Positions 17,450 through 26,621 are shown, counted from the first letter of the stretch. The stretch: 37,668 bases of DNA from Bacteroidales bacterium (GCA_014800605.1 JAAVFS010000008.1:1-37668); one strand, 5' to 3'. Translations and numbers: made by a program. Notes: a model not told the origin generated them from the letters alone.

Positions 17450-20272
17450 TTATTCAGCAGGGTCGAGTACGATCACGCGATAGTTGCCTGCGGCGTTCAT
17501 CGCTTTCATGAAGTCCTTCACGTCGTCGACCGTGAGGGAATTGACTATGTCGACAGCGCCATTTAAAATATCGACGCCGTTAATGTTATGTGATACGATG
17601 CAATTCATCCAGTAATCGTTCTGCTCGATGGCTTCGTTGATATCTGTCACCATCATTTCCTTGATGTTAGCGAGTTCGGATTCGGTGATGTCAGATTCCA
17701 TTGCCTTGAGTTGGCCGGCAATGAAGTCGAGCACCTCATTTTTCATTTCGGGCTTCATGGGGAACTCTGTGACGATGACGAATTGGTTATTACCCCAGAT
17801 CGTACCCAATCCGGAAGCACCGATGGAGTAGACGGCACCCATCTCCTCGCGGACCGTCTTGTTCAGACGGTTAGAAAGAATCTGACCGGCGATGGTAGCG
17901 AGGCGCGTATTCTTCGAGGTGTATTCGATAGGAGCGATCTCATAGATCGACACGAAGGTCTGGGGAGTCTCCATCCTGGCAGTATAGACATTGGTGGCTG
18001 TACCTGTCGCTGCAAAATAGGCCGGATCGAAAGAGTCGACCTTCTTGACGGCAGTCGCGGGATCGCCGGGGAGGGATGCTATATAGGTTTCAACAAGCGG
18101 ACGGAGTACCTCGGGATCAACGTTACCGACGATGGTGAAGGTCCAGTCGGCGGCGTTGGCTGTGAGATCGTGGACGATCTTAGTAACTTTCTCGCGTGAC
18201 GCTTCACCGACGGCTTCAGCTGTCAATACGTGCTCGAATGGTGAGGCATATTTGGTCTTGGCGACGTCGCGGCCGAAGATAGACACGGGATCGTTTTCAT
18301 TGTTGGCGAGCATGCCGCCGTAGGAGTTCTGAATTGCAGAAAACTCTTCGTCTGTCCATTGGATATCCTTGAAAGTCATGTAGAGCACTTCCATACATCC
18401 GGCAAGGTCCTTGGGAGTGGTCGAGCCTGAGACGGTGCGGACATAGGACTGGAAGGAGGGCCATACAGAGATTTGCTTGCCGGCGACATATTTTCTGAAG
18501 TCGGAATTAGTATAAGTTCCCCGGCCGGAACGTGAGAGAGCCACAGGCATGAAGATGACAGAGTTGGCGTAGTCATCGGTGTATTTACCTGCATATCCCC
18601 CGTTTGCGTAAGCTGTAAAGACGATTTCGTCTTCTTTAAATCGGGTGGGCTTGATGATGACAGTGGCACCATTGGAGAGGGTCCATTCGGTTGTGCCGAA
18701 GAGGGGATTTTCCCTTACGGAGACGATCTCGCCGGGCACGGGAGCGACCGGCACGAAGGGCTCGCTATTCACTTCTTCCACGAAGCCTTCGATTGTCTCG
18801 GCATCTACTGCCGCAAGAGCTGCTTCGATAGCCTCCCTTGTGGGGAGAGTATAGCCCTCCTTGCGTGGAGAGTAGACCATGATAGCGCGATTGTCGGGAG
18901 TGACGAGTTCAGCGAATGTGGCGTTTACAGCTTCGAGAGGGATCTGATCGGCGAGCATATTGACGATGTTGTACGTCATCTCGATGCCGGGGATAGCGTC
19001 GCCATCGAGGAAGTGGCGCACATACTCGTTGGCATACCCTTCATTTGTAGCAGTGGCACGGTTGTTGTAGGCACGCTCAAAGTCAGAGAGGTATCGGTTG
19101 CGGGCACGCTCGTACTCAGACTCGGTGAAACCACCACGCTGCGCGCGGAGCACTTCGCGATAGAGAGCCGCAAGGGGAGTGATGATGTCGTTCTCCTTGG
19201 CCGTGATGCCTGATCCCATTGCATACTTGCTCTTGGTAAAAAAATCTACAAAAAAGAGAGAGGGACCCGCGAATGGAGCGTCGGGGTTGGCAGCTATGTC
19301 ATTGAGGCGTTCACGGAGCATATAGGAAATCATGTGTTCCATGTATTTGTTGACATAGTGAGCCAAAGAGCCGTGCAATTGCTTGGGCATAGGGTCGGAA
19401 AGCCAATATACTTCAGCCGTGAGAGCGGGCATTTCGAGGTCGTCGCCGATACCGTAGAGTGTTCCCTCATGGTCGGGGACAGGCTCGAAAGTGCGTTCGG
19501 GGGCATTGGCAGGCATTTCGATGTCGGAAAACAGATCCTTGATTTTCCCTTCGATGCGGTCAACGTCGATGTCGCCCACGACGATGACAGCCTGCTGGTC
19601 GGGACGATACCAGGCCTCGTAGTAGTCGCGGAGAGCCTGATAGGGGAAGTTGTCTACGACCTCCATTGTGCCGATGGGGAGACGGTGGCCATACTTTGAG
19701 GTGGGGAATATATCGGGGAGGATGTTTTCGACTATACGCTCCGAGCCGACTGTCGTTCTGCGCCACTCTTCATGTATGACGGCGCGCTCCTTGTCAATTT
19801 CCTTAGGGTCGAGGGTCAGATCGTTGGCCCAGTCACGGAGTATTAGCAGGCAGGAGTCCTGGACGGATTGGCGTGAAGTGGGGACACTGGAGATATTGTA
19901 GACAGTCTCATCAATACCGGTGTAGGCATTGAAGTCGACCACACCGATGCTTTCGATCCACTCCTCCATAGTATTGCCGGGGAAGTGGGTTGTGCCGTTG
20001 AAACACATGTGCTCGAGGAAGTGAGCCAGACCGCGCTGGTTGTCCTCTTCAAGAGCGGAGCCCACATTCTGTGCTAAGTAGAAGTCGGCCTGCCCCTTGG
20101 GAAACTCATTGTGACGGATGTAGTAGGTGAGACCGTTGGGGAGTTGGCCGATTCTCACGGCAGGGTCGGTGGGCAGTGGCTGCATCATTTGGTCGTCCTG
20201 AGCGGAAACCACAAGAGGAAGCATCAACACCCAAAGTACCGGCGCGGCGATGCGCTTGAAAAACTTATTCAT
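17450..20272 (-). CDS. M16-family zinc metallopeptidase (pitrilysin-like)
   Basis: A 940-aa exported protease with two fused M16 halves. The signal peptide is about residues 1-24 (cleavage near VVSA-QDD). The inverted zinc motif HFLEH is at His84, Glu87 and His88. The third ligand is expected in the DKERAVIHEEW region near residue 165. The C-terminal half lacks an HxxEH, as usual for the inactive half. It probably degrades peptides in the periplasm or at the cell surface. It is monocistronic, with its own -7 box upstream and a convergent terminator downstream. Confidence 0.93.
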   Translation of the reverse strand: MNKFFKRIAAPVLWVLMLPLVVSAQDDQMMQPLPTDPAVRIGQLPNGLTYYIRHNEFPKGQADFYLAQNVGSALEEDNQRGLAHFLEHMCFNGTTHFPGNTMEEWIESIGVVDFNAYTGIDETVYNISSVPTSRQSVQDSCLLILRDWANDLTLDPKEIDKERAVIHEEWRRTTVGSERIVENILPDIFPTSKYGHRLPIGTMEVVDNFPYQALRDYYEAWYRPDQQAVIVVGDIDVDRIEGKIKDLFSDIEMPANAPERTFEPVPDHEGTLYGIGDDLEMPALTAEVYWLSDPMPKQLHGSLAHYVNKYMEHMISYMLRERLNDIAANPDAPFAGPSLFFVDFFTKSKYAMGSGITAKENDIITPLAALYREVLRAQRGGFTESEYERARNRYLSDFERAYNNRATATNEGYANEYVRHFLDGDAIPGIEMTYNIVNMLADQIPLEAVNATFAELVTPDNRAIMVYSPRKEGYTLPTREAIEAALAAVDAETIEGFVEEVNSEPFVPVAPVPGEIVSVRENPLFGTTEWTLSNGATVIIKPTRFKEDEIVFTAYANGGYAGKYTDDYANSVIFMPVALSRSGRGTYTNSDFRKYVAGKQISVWPSFQSYVRTVSGSTTPKDLAGCMEVLYMTFKDIQWTDEEFSAIQNSYGGMLANNENDPVSIFGRDVAKTKYASPFEHVLTAEAVGEASREKVTKIVHDLTANAADWTFTIVGNVDPEVLRPLVETYIASLPGDPATAVKKVDSFDPAYFAATGTATNVYTARMETPQTFVSIYEIAPIEYTSKNTRLATIAGQILSNRLNKTVREEMGAVYSIGASGLGTIWGNNQFVIVTEFPMKPEMKNEVLDFIAGQLKAMESDITESELANIKEMMVTDINEAIEQNDYWMNCIVSHNINGVDILNGAVDIVNSLTVDDVKDFMKAMNAAGNYRVIVLDPAE

Positions 20273-20309
20273 AAATCTTCACAGGGTTTAGAAATTTCCT
20301 ATTTGACGG

Positions 20310-20317
20310 CAAAATTA
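20310..20317 (-). promoter_or_regulatory. Probable promoter -7 box of the M16 peptidase gene
   Basis: TAATTTTG on minus matches TAnnTTTG, 37 nt upstream of the ATG at 20272. The best upstream TTG is 24 nt away, which is outside the usual 19-20 nt. Confidence 0.4.
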
Positions 20318-20394
20318 ACGATTTGCGATAAGAGCTGCTGTCAATTAATCTAATTTAACGATCCAAGTTTTAGACCCCGTTCTCCTAAACAGAG

Positions 20395-20431
20395 CAAAGG
20401 CCATGTCGACTTGTCATCGATATGGCCTTTG
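20395..20431 (-). terminator. Terminator after the phosphodiester-glycosidase-like gene
   Basis: Perfect 10-bp stem CAAAGGCCAT (20395-20404) with ATGGCCTTTG (20422-20431), 17-nt loop. It lies 23 nt past the stop at 20454. On minus the stem runs into TTTGCTCTGTTT, a modest T-rich tail. Confidence 0.6.
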
Positions 20432-20453
20432 ATTATAGGGTGGAATTCCCGGA

Positions 20454-23400
20454 TTACTTCACAAGGACTTTGCGAGCGTTGCTGCCCTGCTTGACGATAT
20501 AGATACCGTCAGTGGGATTGTCTACACGGATACCCTGGAGGTTGTAGTAGACTGCGGGTGCATCAGTATCGTTGCTGATGACATCCTCAACACCGGAGTT
20601 ATCGGGATTCTCGGGAGCCTTGTAGTCCTCGATTTCCTGAATACCCTTGTCGGTATAGTAGCGGTAAGAGATGTTGCGAGTGCCGGCCAGTGAGCCATAA
20701 GCTGTAGTGCTTGTGAAGCCTTCAGCTACTTCCTCAGCCTTGGCGGGAGCTGCTGCGCGGGGCTGTGTAGCCACTTCCTCACCGTTGACGATATTGTAGA
20801 ACTTGATTTCCTTGAAGATGTAGGTGTTGTAGCGATTCTGCTTGCCTGCGATGGTGAAGTGGATGCCGATAGTTCCTTCGTGAGCTGAATAGACGTCCCA
20901 CTCATAGACCATGAAGCGCTCGGCGTTGATCAGGTAGGGGTTGGTCTCATTGTCACCATCCCAGGGCTCGGGTGTGCCGGTTCCGTCGAGAAGCACTTTA
21001 TCTTCGGGCATCTCGGCGATGCAGTCTCCTTCATTCTCCCAGCGGTAGAATGCTTTGGCATCGATGGGGAACTTATTGCCGACAGCATCGTCGCCCACGC
21101 CGTTATGAGTCACAGGCCATGCGGTAGAAGGATTGGCTGCACATGCGTAGATGGTCGGTACCTGGACATCGTCCTGAACGTGGCGACCGCGGTGGAGCAC
21201 CTGGAAGACGAGACGTACGCGGATCGGCTTGCTGATGTCGCCCTGATTACGGTTATTACCGTCCATGTAGAATGAGATCTGTGTTGAGCCATATTTCTTG
21301 GAGAAGGGCCAGCCATAGACGTTGGCACCGGGACCAAACTCCTGATTGTAGACAAGCACCTTGCCGATGTGGCCGCCGAGATCCTGGATTGAGAGACCGT
21401 TCTGGAGGTCGGCGAAGAGCTCGTCATTGTTGACTGAAGCGTCGGCTCCACGCTGGTGGATTGAGATCACATGACCGTTCTGGTCCATGAGCTCCTGTGT
21501 GTAGGTAGCGCCGGGAGCAGTCCACCATGTACCTGCGACGTCGGTGGGAACCTGACGGGCTGCAAAGGGTCCTACGGGATATTTCTCCCAGTCGTAGCCG
21601 GCAGGAGTGATGTCGACGAGTTGTGCATAGACAGGATCGATATTCATTTCGAGTGCGACCTTGCCGGTGTTGAAGTCGACGGTGATGTTGTATTCACCGG
21701 GAGCTGTTGTCCAGCTGTTAGGGCTTTCGAAGAAGTCGTCAGCCTTCTTGATCTCAGCCTCGGCCTTCCATGCACCGTAGCGGGGAGCTGCATTGACAGA
21801 ATCCTCAGCGCCGGTCACAGTCACGAAAGCAAAGGTTGAAGCGGTCTCGCCGGTGAGTGTCACACCTTCGATGGTGAACACGCCATCCTTGCCAGTCAGC
21901 TCAGCGCCTGCGTAGGTTGTATCCCAGCTGTGGCCTTCGATGTCGCCCAGGAGGTAGAGGTGTTCAGGGGCGGTCAGAGCCGGACGGGGTGTCTCGGTTG
22001 TAGCCGTGATAGTCTCCTTAGCGAGGTCCAGGACGAAGTGGAACTTGCCGGCCCAGGGGGTCTCGATATTGTTGGCATTGCCGGGGACGAGCTCTACTAC
22101 CTTGCCGGGAGCGAGGATGTCCTCGATGTGCCAGCTGGTACCGATGCCGTTGTCACCGGCCTTGAAAGCATTCCAGCCGCCGTTGGTGCGGGGGTCAAGA
22201 GTTGTAATCTTAAACTTGAGGGCCTCTTCAAATTCGAGGTCAAACTCGTAGATATCAGTCTTGCCTTCAGCCTGAGCTACGACCATGGGGTTGCTGGGAT
22301 TCATGCCGTTGAAGTTGCCTGCGATATAGACAGCCTTCTCCACGACGGGAGGTGTCACGCCATGATCAGCGTCCCAGCCTTCGGGTTTTTCGGGTATGGG
22401 GGTGGTCTTCTGTTCGGCAAATGTAGCTTCGGTAGCTGCATCCACGCCATCGATACCATTAGCTGCCACCTTGACGGGAATCTGGTAGGTAGCGCCGTTG
22501 CAGGTAGCGGTGAGTGTAAATTCGCCGCTCGCGGGAGCGATCATCTTGCGGTTGCCTGAGTTGAAGGTAGCGGTGCCTTCAGGTGCAGAGAGTGTGAACT
22601 CGGTAACATCGGTGCAGACAAGAACGCCATACTTGTTGTAACCATAGATTTTGGGGACGTAGCCTTTACCGGGCTTGATTGTGAGGGCCTTGTCGACCAT
22701 TTCGATTGAGGCGATCTCGCGATCCTCGGGAGCATTGGTCACGAGGAAGAGGCCGTTCATCACAGGACGGTTATAGCCGTTCATGACGCCCTGCACTGCT
22801 GAGCGCTGGCCGAGATTCTCGACATGGAGCACAGATGAACCGCCGCCGTCAAGAGCCATAGCGTGATAGCAGCCGATAGCCTCCATGAAGTTGCCGAGAG
22901 CCTTGAAGGTCATACCCTGATTGCGGGTTGTACCTTCGTCGAGCACAACGATATAGAGGGTCTTGCGGTCCTGGCTGAAGCCCACAGCTGTACGTGCTCG
23001 ACGAGAGCTACCGCCGAGGTCGCTCGGAGTGTTGGCGGGCACAGCTGTAAGGGGCTGACCGTCGGTCACCAGGCGGGGCCATCCGCCGAGGGTCTCACGG
23101 CAGGAGTTAGCTTCGCCGTCGGCTGTGAAGGGGATTGTCACCTTCACCTTGTCACCGGCTTTCACCTTATCATTGAAGTTACTTTTATTGACACCGGAGA
23201 GCACATAGCCCTTAACGGGTACGGCCATGTCGCCGCCGCTACCGGAGTTGGTGGTATTGCCGACTAAGAATTCGCCCTCACCACCGAAGATGGTCTGATT
23301 GCCGATCTGCTTGAGCTCGGCCTCAGAGCCCCACTTGTTGGTGCCGGTAGATGTGCGGTTGACGTATGAGCTGTAAAGCACCATATAGTCAGTGGCGCGG

Positions 23401-24029
23401 GTTGCAGCGTTGTAGCGAAGCTCCTCGCTGGTAGTACCATCGGGGAAGGTCACAGTGCCGAGGTCGGCATTCGGGCCTGAGTAGCCGTTACGGATACCCA
23501 GGTTGCAGCCGAACTCGATGTGGTCGGCGATATAGGGGAGGCCATCCTTGTCGATGATGAAGTGATTGCCCTCGAAAGGCGCACTGTCATTGAGGAAGTT
23601 GCCGGCATAGACATATTTGCCGTCGGCTACAGTGACGCCGCAGGTGATATAGCCGAAAAAGTCGCCGTTGACACCCGCAAAATAGTGATTTTCATAGGAT
23701 GTGTGCGCATCCATCATCTTGGGGATGGTCTTGAATACGTCCTGAATAGCATGATCGTCAGCAAATGCGACTTTTGGGGTCACATATTCGTTGGTGAGAT
23801 CGACTTTGAGGATGTTGGCAGTAGTCGTGGCGTTGAGCTTGCTGATATCGTCAGAAGCATCAGTGCTGAAGTTGATGACAGTCTGTGTCTCAACCGTACC
23901 CGGACCTACTGTGACGGTGTATATGTCATTAGTCTGCATGACACCATACCCCTTTGTCTGGTAGGTTTCGCCCAGCACAGGCATGGCGCAAAGCGTGCCT
24001 GCAGTAAGGGCTGATAGAATTTTTTTCAT
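20454..24029 (-). CDS. Large secreted phosphodiester glycosidase-like protein with SusE/F-like domains and T9SS-like tail
   Basis: An 1191-aa exported protein. Order: signal peptide (about 1-20); a NAGPA/phosphodiester-glycosidase domain (about 60-430) with the hallmark ALDGGGSS near residue 391; an Ig-like domain (about 440-520); two SusE/SusF-like starch-binding-type beta domains (about 570-690 and 690-800); a long beta-rich region of unknown type (about 810-1130); and a C-terminal segment ending in YYNLQGIRV...GIYIVKQG and basic residues, like type A sorting domains of the type IX secretion system. A role in trimming glycans or phosphodiester-linked sugars at the cell surface is inferred from domains. 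It is monocistronic with its own terminator. Confidence 0.85.
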   Translation of the reverse strand: MKKILSALTAGTLCAMPVLGETYQTKGYGVMQTNDIYTVTVGPGTVETQTVINFSTDASDDISKLNATTTANILKVDLTNEYVTPKVAFADDHAIQDVFKTIPKMMDAHTSYENHYFAGVNGDFFGYITCGVTVADGKYVYAGNFLNDSAPFEGNHFIIDKDGLPYIADHIEFGCNLGIRNGYSGPNADLGTVTFPDGTTSEELRYNAATRATDYMVLYSSYVNRTSTGTNKWGSEAELKQIGNQTIFGGEGEFLVGNTTNSGSGGDMAVPVKGYVLSGVNKSNFNDKVKAGDKVKVTIPFTADGEANSCRETLGGWPRLVTDGQPLTAVPANTPSDLGGSSRRARTAVGFSQDRKTLYIVVLDEGTTRNQGMTFKALGNFMEAIGCYHAMALDGGGSSVLHVENLGQRSAVQGVMNGYNRPVMNGLFLVTNAPEDREIASIEMVDKALTIKPGKGYVPKIYGYNKYGVLVCTDVTEFTLSAPEGTATFNSGNRKMIAPASGEFTLTATCNGATYQIPVKVAANGIDGVDAATEATFAEQKTTPIPEKPEGWDADHGVTPPVVEKAVYIAGNFNGMNPSNPMVVAQAEGKTDIYEFDLEFEEALKFKITTLDPRTNGGWNAFKAGDNGIGTSWHIEDILAPGKVVELVPGNANNIETPWAGKFHFVLDLAKETITATTETPRPALTAPEHLYLLGDIEGHSWDTTYAGAELTGKDGVFTIEGVTLTGETASTFAFVTVTGAEDSVNAAPRYGAWKAEAEIKKADDFFESPNSWTTAPGEYNITVDFNTGKVALEMNIDPVYAQLVDITPAGYDWEKYPVGPFAARQVPTDVAGTWWTAPGATYTQELMDQNGHVISIHQRGADASVNNDELFADLQNGLSIQDLGGHIGKVLVYNQEFGPGANVYGWPFSKKYGSTQISFYMDGNNRNQGDISKPIRVRLVFQVLHRGRHVQDDVQVPTIYACAANPSTAWPVTHNGVGDDAVGNKFPIDAKAFYRWENEGDCIAEMPEDKVLLDGTGTPEPWDGDNETNPYLINAERFMVYEWDVYSAHEGTIGIHFTIAGKQNRYNTYIFKEIKFYNIVNGEEVATQPRAAAPAKAEEVAEGFTSTTAYGSLAGTRNISYRYYTDKGIQEIEDYKAPENPDNSGVEDVISNDTDAPAVYYNLQGIRVDNPTDGIYIVKQGSNARKVLVK

Positions 24030-24093
24030 GTGATAACAGATTATTGGTAAGTAATTTATGTTGTATAATCTCTAAAATGGCGTTAGCCAAATG

Positions 24094-24101
24094 CAAAGAT
24101 A
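24094..24101 (-). promoter_or_regulatory. Probable promoter -7 box of the phosphodiester glycosidase-like gene
   Basis: TATCTTTG on minus matches TAnnTTTG, 64 nt upstream of the ATG. No convincing -33 element is seen at the usual spacing. Confidence 0.4.
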
Positions 24102-24141
24102 AAAATTTTTGACTGAATCCCGACGGTTTTGGCAGCTTTTT

Positions 24142-25227
24142 TTATCGCGAAGCCTTGCGATAAAGCACCACAGCGATGATGGCATAGATGAAATTTGGGA
24201 TCCACATGGCTACCATCGGCGATGTCAGGCCTGAGACGGCGAATGTCGAGGTCACGGTCATAAATAGTATGTAGCTGAAGCTCAGCGCCAAGCCGATACC
24301 GATATTGATGCCCATGCCCCCCTTGACCTTGCGCGACGATAGCGACATGCCGATCACCGTCAGGATGAACGCGGCGGCACACATCGCATAGCGGCGCTGC
24401 AGCTCGATCTCGAATGATTTGATATTGGCCACGCCGCGTTCTTTCTGGCGCGATATATAGGTCGACAGCTGCGGGTTGGTCAGAGTCTCATGGTCGTTTT
24501 TGGAGATCAGGAAGTCTCTGGGCTCGAAGGGGATAATGGTGTCGAGGGCCGTGCCGGAGGTGATGTATTCGCGATTGCCGCGGAAGTCGCGTATAAGATA
24601 GTTCTGCACACGCCAGCGATAGAGCGTGTCCCACTTTATGGTCTGTGCCGTCAGGCGCGACACAAGTTGCTTGTCCTCAAACTTTTCGAGCGAGAACTTC
24701 ACTCCCGTGCGGGTAGGAGCGTCGTAGCGGCTCATGTAGGCTATCTCCCCCCTGGCCACCTGAATCATGATGTTTGATCCATACTCGACGCGCTTATTCT
24801 TGACATAGGTGTTCATGTAGTCGATGCGCTTGACGTTGGCCGGCGGGATGACGTAGGCCGACAGCACATACGTGGCTCCGGCGATCACGGCCGCCGATAT
24901 CATGTAGGGTCTCAGCAGGCGCCGATAGCTGACTCCGGATGAGAGTATCGCGATAATCTCCGAATTATCAGCGAGTTTAGATGTAAAGAAGATGACAGCG
25001 ATAAATGTAAAGAGCGGGCTGAACTGGTTGGCAAAATAGGGCAGAAAGTTGACAAAATAGTCGAAGATCGTGGCCTTGAGCGGAGCCTTGGTGAAGGCAT
25101 CGAGCTTCTCGTTGATGTCAAACATGATTGTGATCGCCAAAATCAGGATGATGGCGAAAACGTACGTTCCGAGAAACTTCCGGATGATGTACCAGTCGAG
25201 TATCTTCAGCGGTCGCTTTAGCTGCAT
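24142..25227 (-). CDS. LptF/LptG-family lipopolysaccharide export permease
   Basis: A 361-aa YjgP/YjgQ-type permease. These proteins form the membrane part of the LptBFG ABC transporter that extracts LPS from the inner membrane. The N-terminal LKILDWYIIRKFLGTYVFAI start, three membrane helices before a large periplasmic beta-jellyroll region (about 115-260), and three helices at the C-terminus match the family. The start lies 1 nt after the tgt stop, so tgt and this gene form a coupled operon. Whether it is LptF or LptG cannot be decided by eye; the start resembles LptG. Confidence 0.92.
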   Translation of the reverse strand: MQLKRPLKILDWYIIRKFLGTYVFAIILILAITIMFDINEKLDAFTKAPLKATIFDYFVNFLPYFANQFSPLFTFIAVIFFTSKLADNSEIIAILSSGVSYRRLLRPYMISAAVIAGATYVLSAYVIPPANVKRIDYMNTYVKNKRVEYGSNIMIQVARGEIAYMSRYDAPTRTGVKFSLEKFEDKQLVSRLTAQTIKWDTLYRWRVQNYLIRDFRGNREYITSGTALDTIIPFEPRDFLISKNDHETLTNPQLSTYISRQKERGVANIKSFEIELQRRYAMCAAAFILTVIGMSLSSRKVKGGMGINIGIGLALSFSYILFMTVTSTFAVSGLTSPMVAMWIPNFIYAIIAVVLYRKASR

Positions 25228-25228
25228 A

Positions 25229-26359
25229 TCAGAGTCGGCGAGTGACGTTGACTACCATTTCAGCTTTCCACTGGGCGAAGTCACCCTCGATGATGTGGCG
25301 GCGCGCCTCGCGGACAAGCCAGAGATAGAAGCCGAGATTGTGGATCGAAGCTATCTGCATGGCCAGTGACTCCTGGGCGATAAAGAGATGGCGCAGATAG
25401 GCCTTGGTGTACACATGGTCTACATAGACGGGACCATCCTCCTGGATCGGTGAGAAATCATTGGCCCACTTTGCATTGCGCATATTCATGATGCCGTAGG
25501 GGGTGAAGAGCATGCCGTTGCGGCCATTGCGCGTGGGCATCACGCAGTCCATCATGTCGACGCCGCGGTCTATGGCCTCGAGGATGTTGGCCGGCGTGCC
25601 TACTCCCATCAGGTAGCGGGGCTTGTCGGCCGACAGTATCTCATTGACCACCTCGATCATGTCATACATGACCTCAGCCGGCTCGCCGACAGCAAGGCCG
25701 CCGATAGCATTGCCGTCGGCCCCCAGCTCAGCTACACGCTCGGCAGCCTCACGACGCAGATCCGGATACGTACATCCCTGCACGATAGGGAAGTAAGCCT
25801 GACGATAGCCATACAGACCCTCGGTCGATTTGTAGCGTTTCCACCCGCGCTCGAGCCAGCGCATAGTCAGGTCGAGCGACTTGCGGGCATACGACCGCTC
25901 CGACGTACCGGGAGGACACTCATCGAGAGCCATCATGATGTCAGCGCCTATAATGCGCTCGATATCAACGACATTCTCGGGCGTAAACAGGTGCTTGCTG
26001 CCGTCGATGTGAGAGCGGAATGTAGCTCCCTCCTCGGTCAGTTTTCGGATCGATGAGAGCGAGAACACCTGGAAGCCGCCGCTATCGGTCAGGATCGGGC
26101 GCTCCCAGCCAATGAACTTATGAAGGCCACCGGCCTGACGGAGTATCTCCGTGCCGGGGCGCAGATACAGGTGATAGGTGTTGCCGAGGATGATCTTGGC
26201 ATCGATATCGTCACGAAGCTCGCGGGCGTGGACAGACTTTACGCTGCCGACGGTGCCGACAGGCATAAAGATAGGTGTCGGTATCCGGCCATGATCGGTC
26301 GAGATCATACCGGCACGGGCATCTGAGCCCGGAGCTGTAGCTTGCAATTGAAATTCCAT
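25229..26359 (-). CDS. tgt: Queuine tRNA-ribosyltransferase lacking the usual zinc cysteines
   Basis: Exchanges G34 for a queuine precursor in GUN-anticodon tRNAs. 376 aa. Active-site elements are present: TPIFMPVGTVG, LTDSGGFQVFSL with the catalytic Asp, AIGGLAVGEP and MMDCVMPTRNGRNG with the nucleophilic Asp. The usual CxCxxC zinc triad before AYLRHLF is absent, replaced by GPVYVDHVYTK, while the later ligand His in SIHNLGFY remains. The start is supported by the conserved MEFQLQATAP beginning. The promoter box lies only 7 nt upstream of the ATG. First gene of a tgt-lptG-like operon. Confidence 0.95.
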   Translation of the reverse strand: MEFQLQATAPGSDARAGMISTDHGRIPTPIFMPVGTVGSVKSVHARELRDDIDAKIILGNTYHLYLRPGTEILRQAGGLHKFIGWERPILTDSGGFQVFSLSSIRKLTEEGATFRSHIDGSKHLFTPENVVDIERIIGADIMMALDECPPGTSERSYARKSLDLTMRWLERGWKRYKSTEGLYGYRQAYFPIVQGCTYPDLRREAAERVAELGADGNAIGGLAVGEPAEVMYDMIEVVNEILSADKPRYLMGVGTPANILEAIDRGVDMMDCVMPTRNGRNGMLFTPYGIMNMRNAKWANDFSPIQEDGPVYVDHVYTKAYLRHLFIAQESLAMQIASIHNLGFYLWLVREARRHIIEGDFAQWKAEMVVNVTRRL

Positions 26360-26366
26360 ACGGGTG

Positions 26367-26397
26367 CAAAGTTACGCACTTTCAAGATACTATCAAA
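26367..26397 (-). promoter_or_regulatory. Promoter of tgt, implying a near-leaderless mRNA
   Basis: On minus, TTTG (26394-26397), a 19-nt spacer and TAACTTTG (26367-26374) form a textbook Bacteroidota promoter. Only 7 nt separate the box from the tgt ATG. Confidence 0.75.
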
Positions 26398-26426
26398 GCT
26401 CCCGACACAACAAATTCGGGCTTCCA

Positions 26427-26458
26427 TTTGGTAATCTCGCGAGGAGTGATTATCTTTG
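26427..26458 (+). promoter_or_regulatory. Promoter of tRNA-Pro
   Basis: TTTG (26427-26430), a 20-nt spacer and TATCTTTG (26451-26458) match the Bacteroidota promoter. The box ends 9 nt before the mature tRNA 5' end, so transcription must begin within 26459-26467. The promoter is back to back with the tgt promoter. Confidence 0.75.
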
Positions 26459-26467
26459 CACAGAAAT

Positions 26468-26541
26468 CGGGGCGTAGCGCAGTCCGGTAGCGCACCTGGT
26501 TTGGGACCAGGTGGTCGCAGGTTCGAATCCTGTCACCCCGA
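26468..26541 (+). tRNA. tRNA-Pro (UGG)
   Basis: A full 74-nt cloverleaf ending at the discriminator A, with no encoded CCA. The anticodon arm is CCTGG, loop TTTGGGA, CCAGG, giving anticodon UGG. The D arm is GCGC/GCGC and the T arm is GCAGG-TTCGAAT-CCTGT. The acceptor stem pairs CGGGGCG with CACCCCG, leaving one C-A mismatch at the 6-67 position. A strong terminator follows 10 nt downstream. Confidence 0.97.
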
Positions 26542-26550
26542 CAGATAGTC

Positions 26551-26597
26551 AAAACCCTCAGAGTTAGCAATATCACAACTCTGAGGGTTTCTTTTTT
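26551..26597 (+). terminator. Strong intrinsic terminator after tRNA-Pro
   Basis: AAACCCTCAGAGTT (26552-26565) pairs with AACTCTGAGGGTTT (26577-26590) around an 11-nt loop, followed by CTTTTTT. A perfect 14-bp stem with a T-tract. Confidence 0.93.
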
Positions 26598-26621
26598 CAA
26601 GGCTGCTTTGATCGGATTCTA

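Noticed and set aside
21930..22559. 209-aa plus-strand frame opposite the large secreted protein
   Set aside because: Antisense shadow; the real minus-strand protein has continuous domains across the region.
26382..26600. 72-aa open frame on minus across the tRNA region
   Set aside because: It is antisense to tRNA-Pro and its terminator. The GDRIRTCDHLVPNQ-type peptide is a well-known spurious product of tRNA genes.
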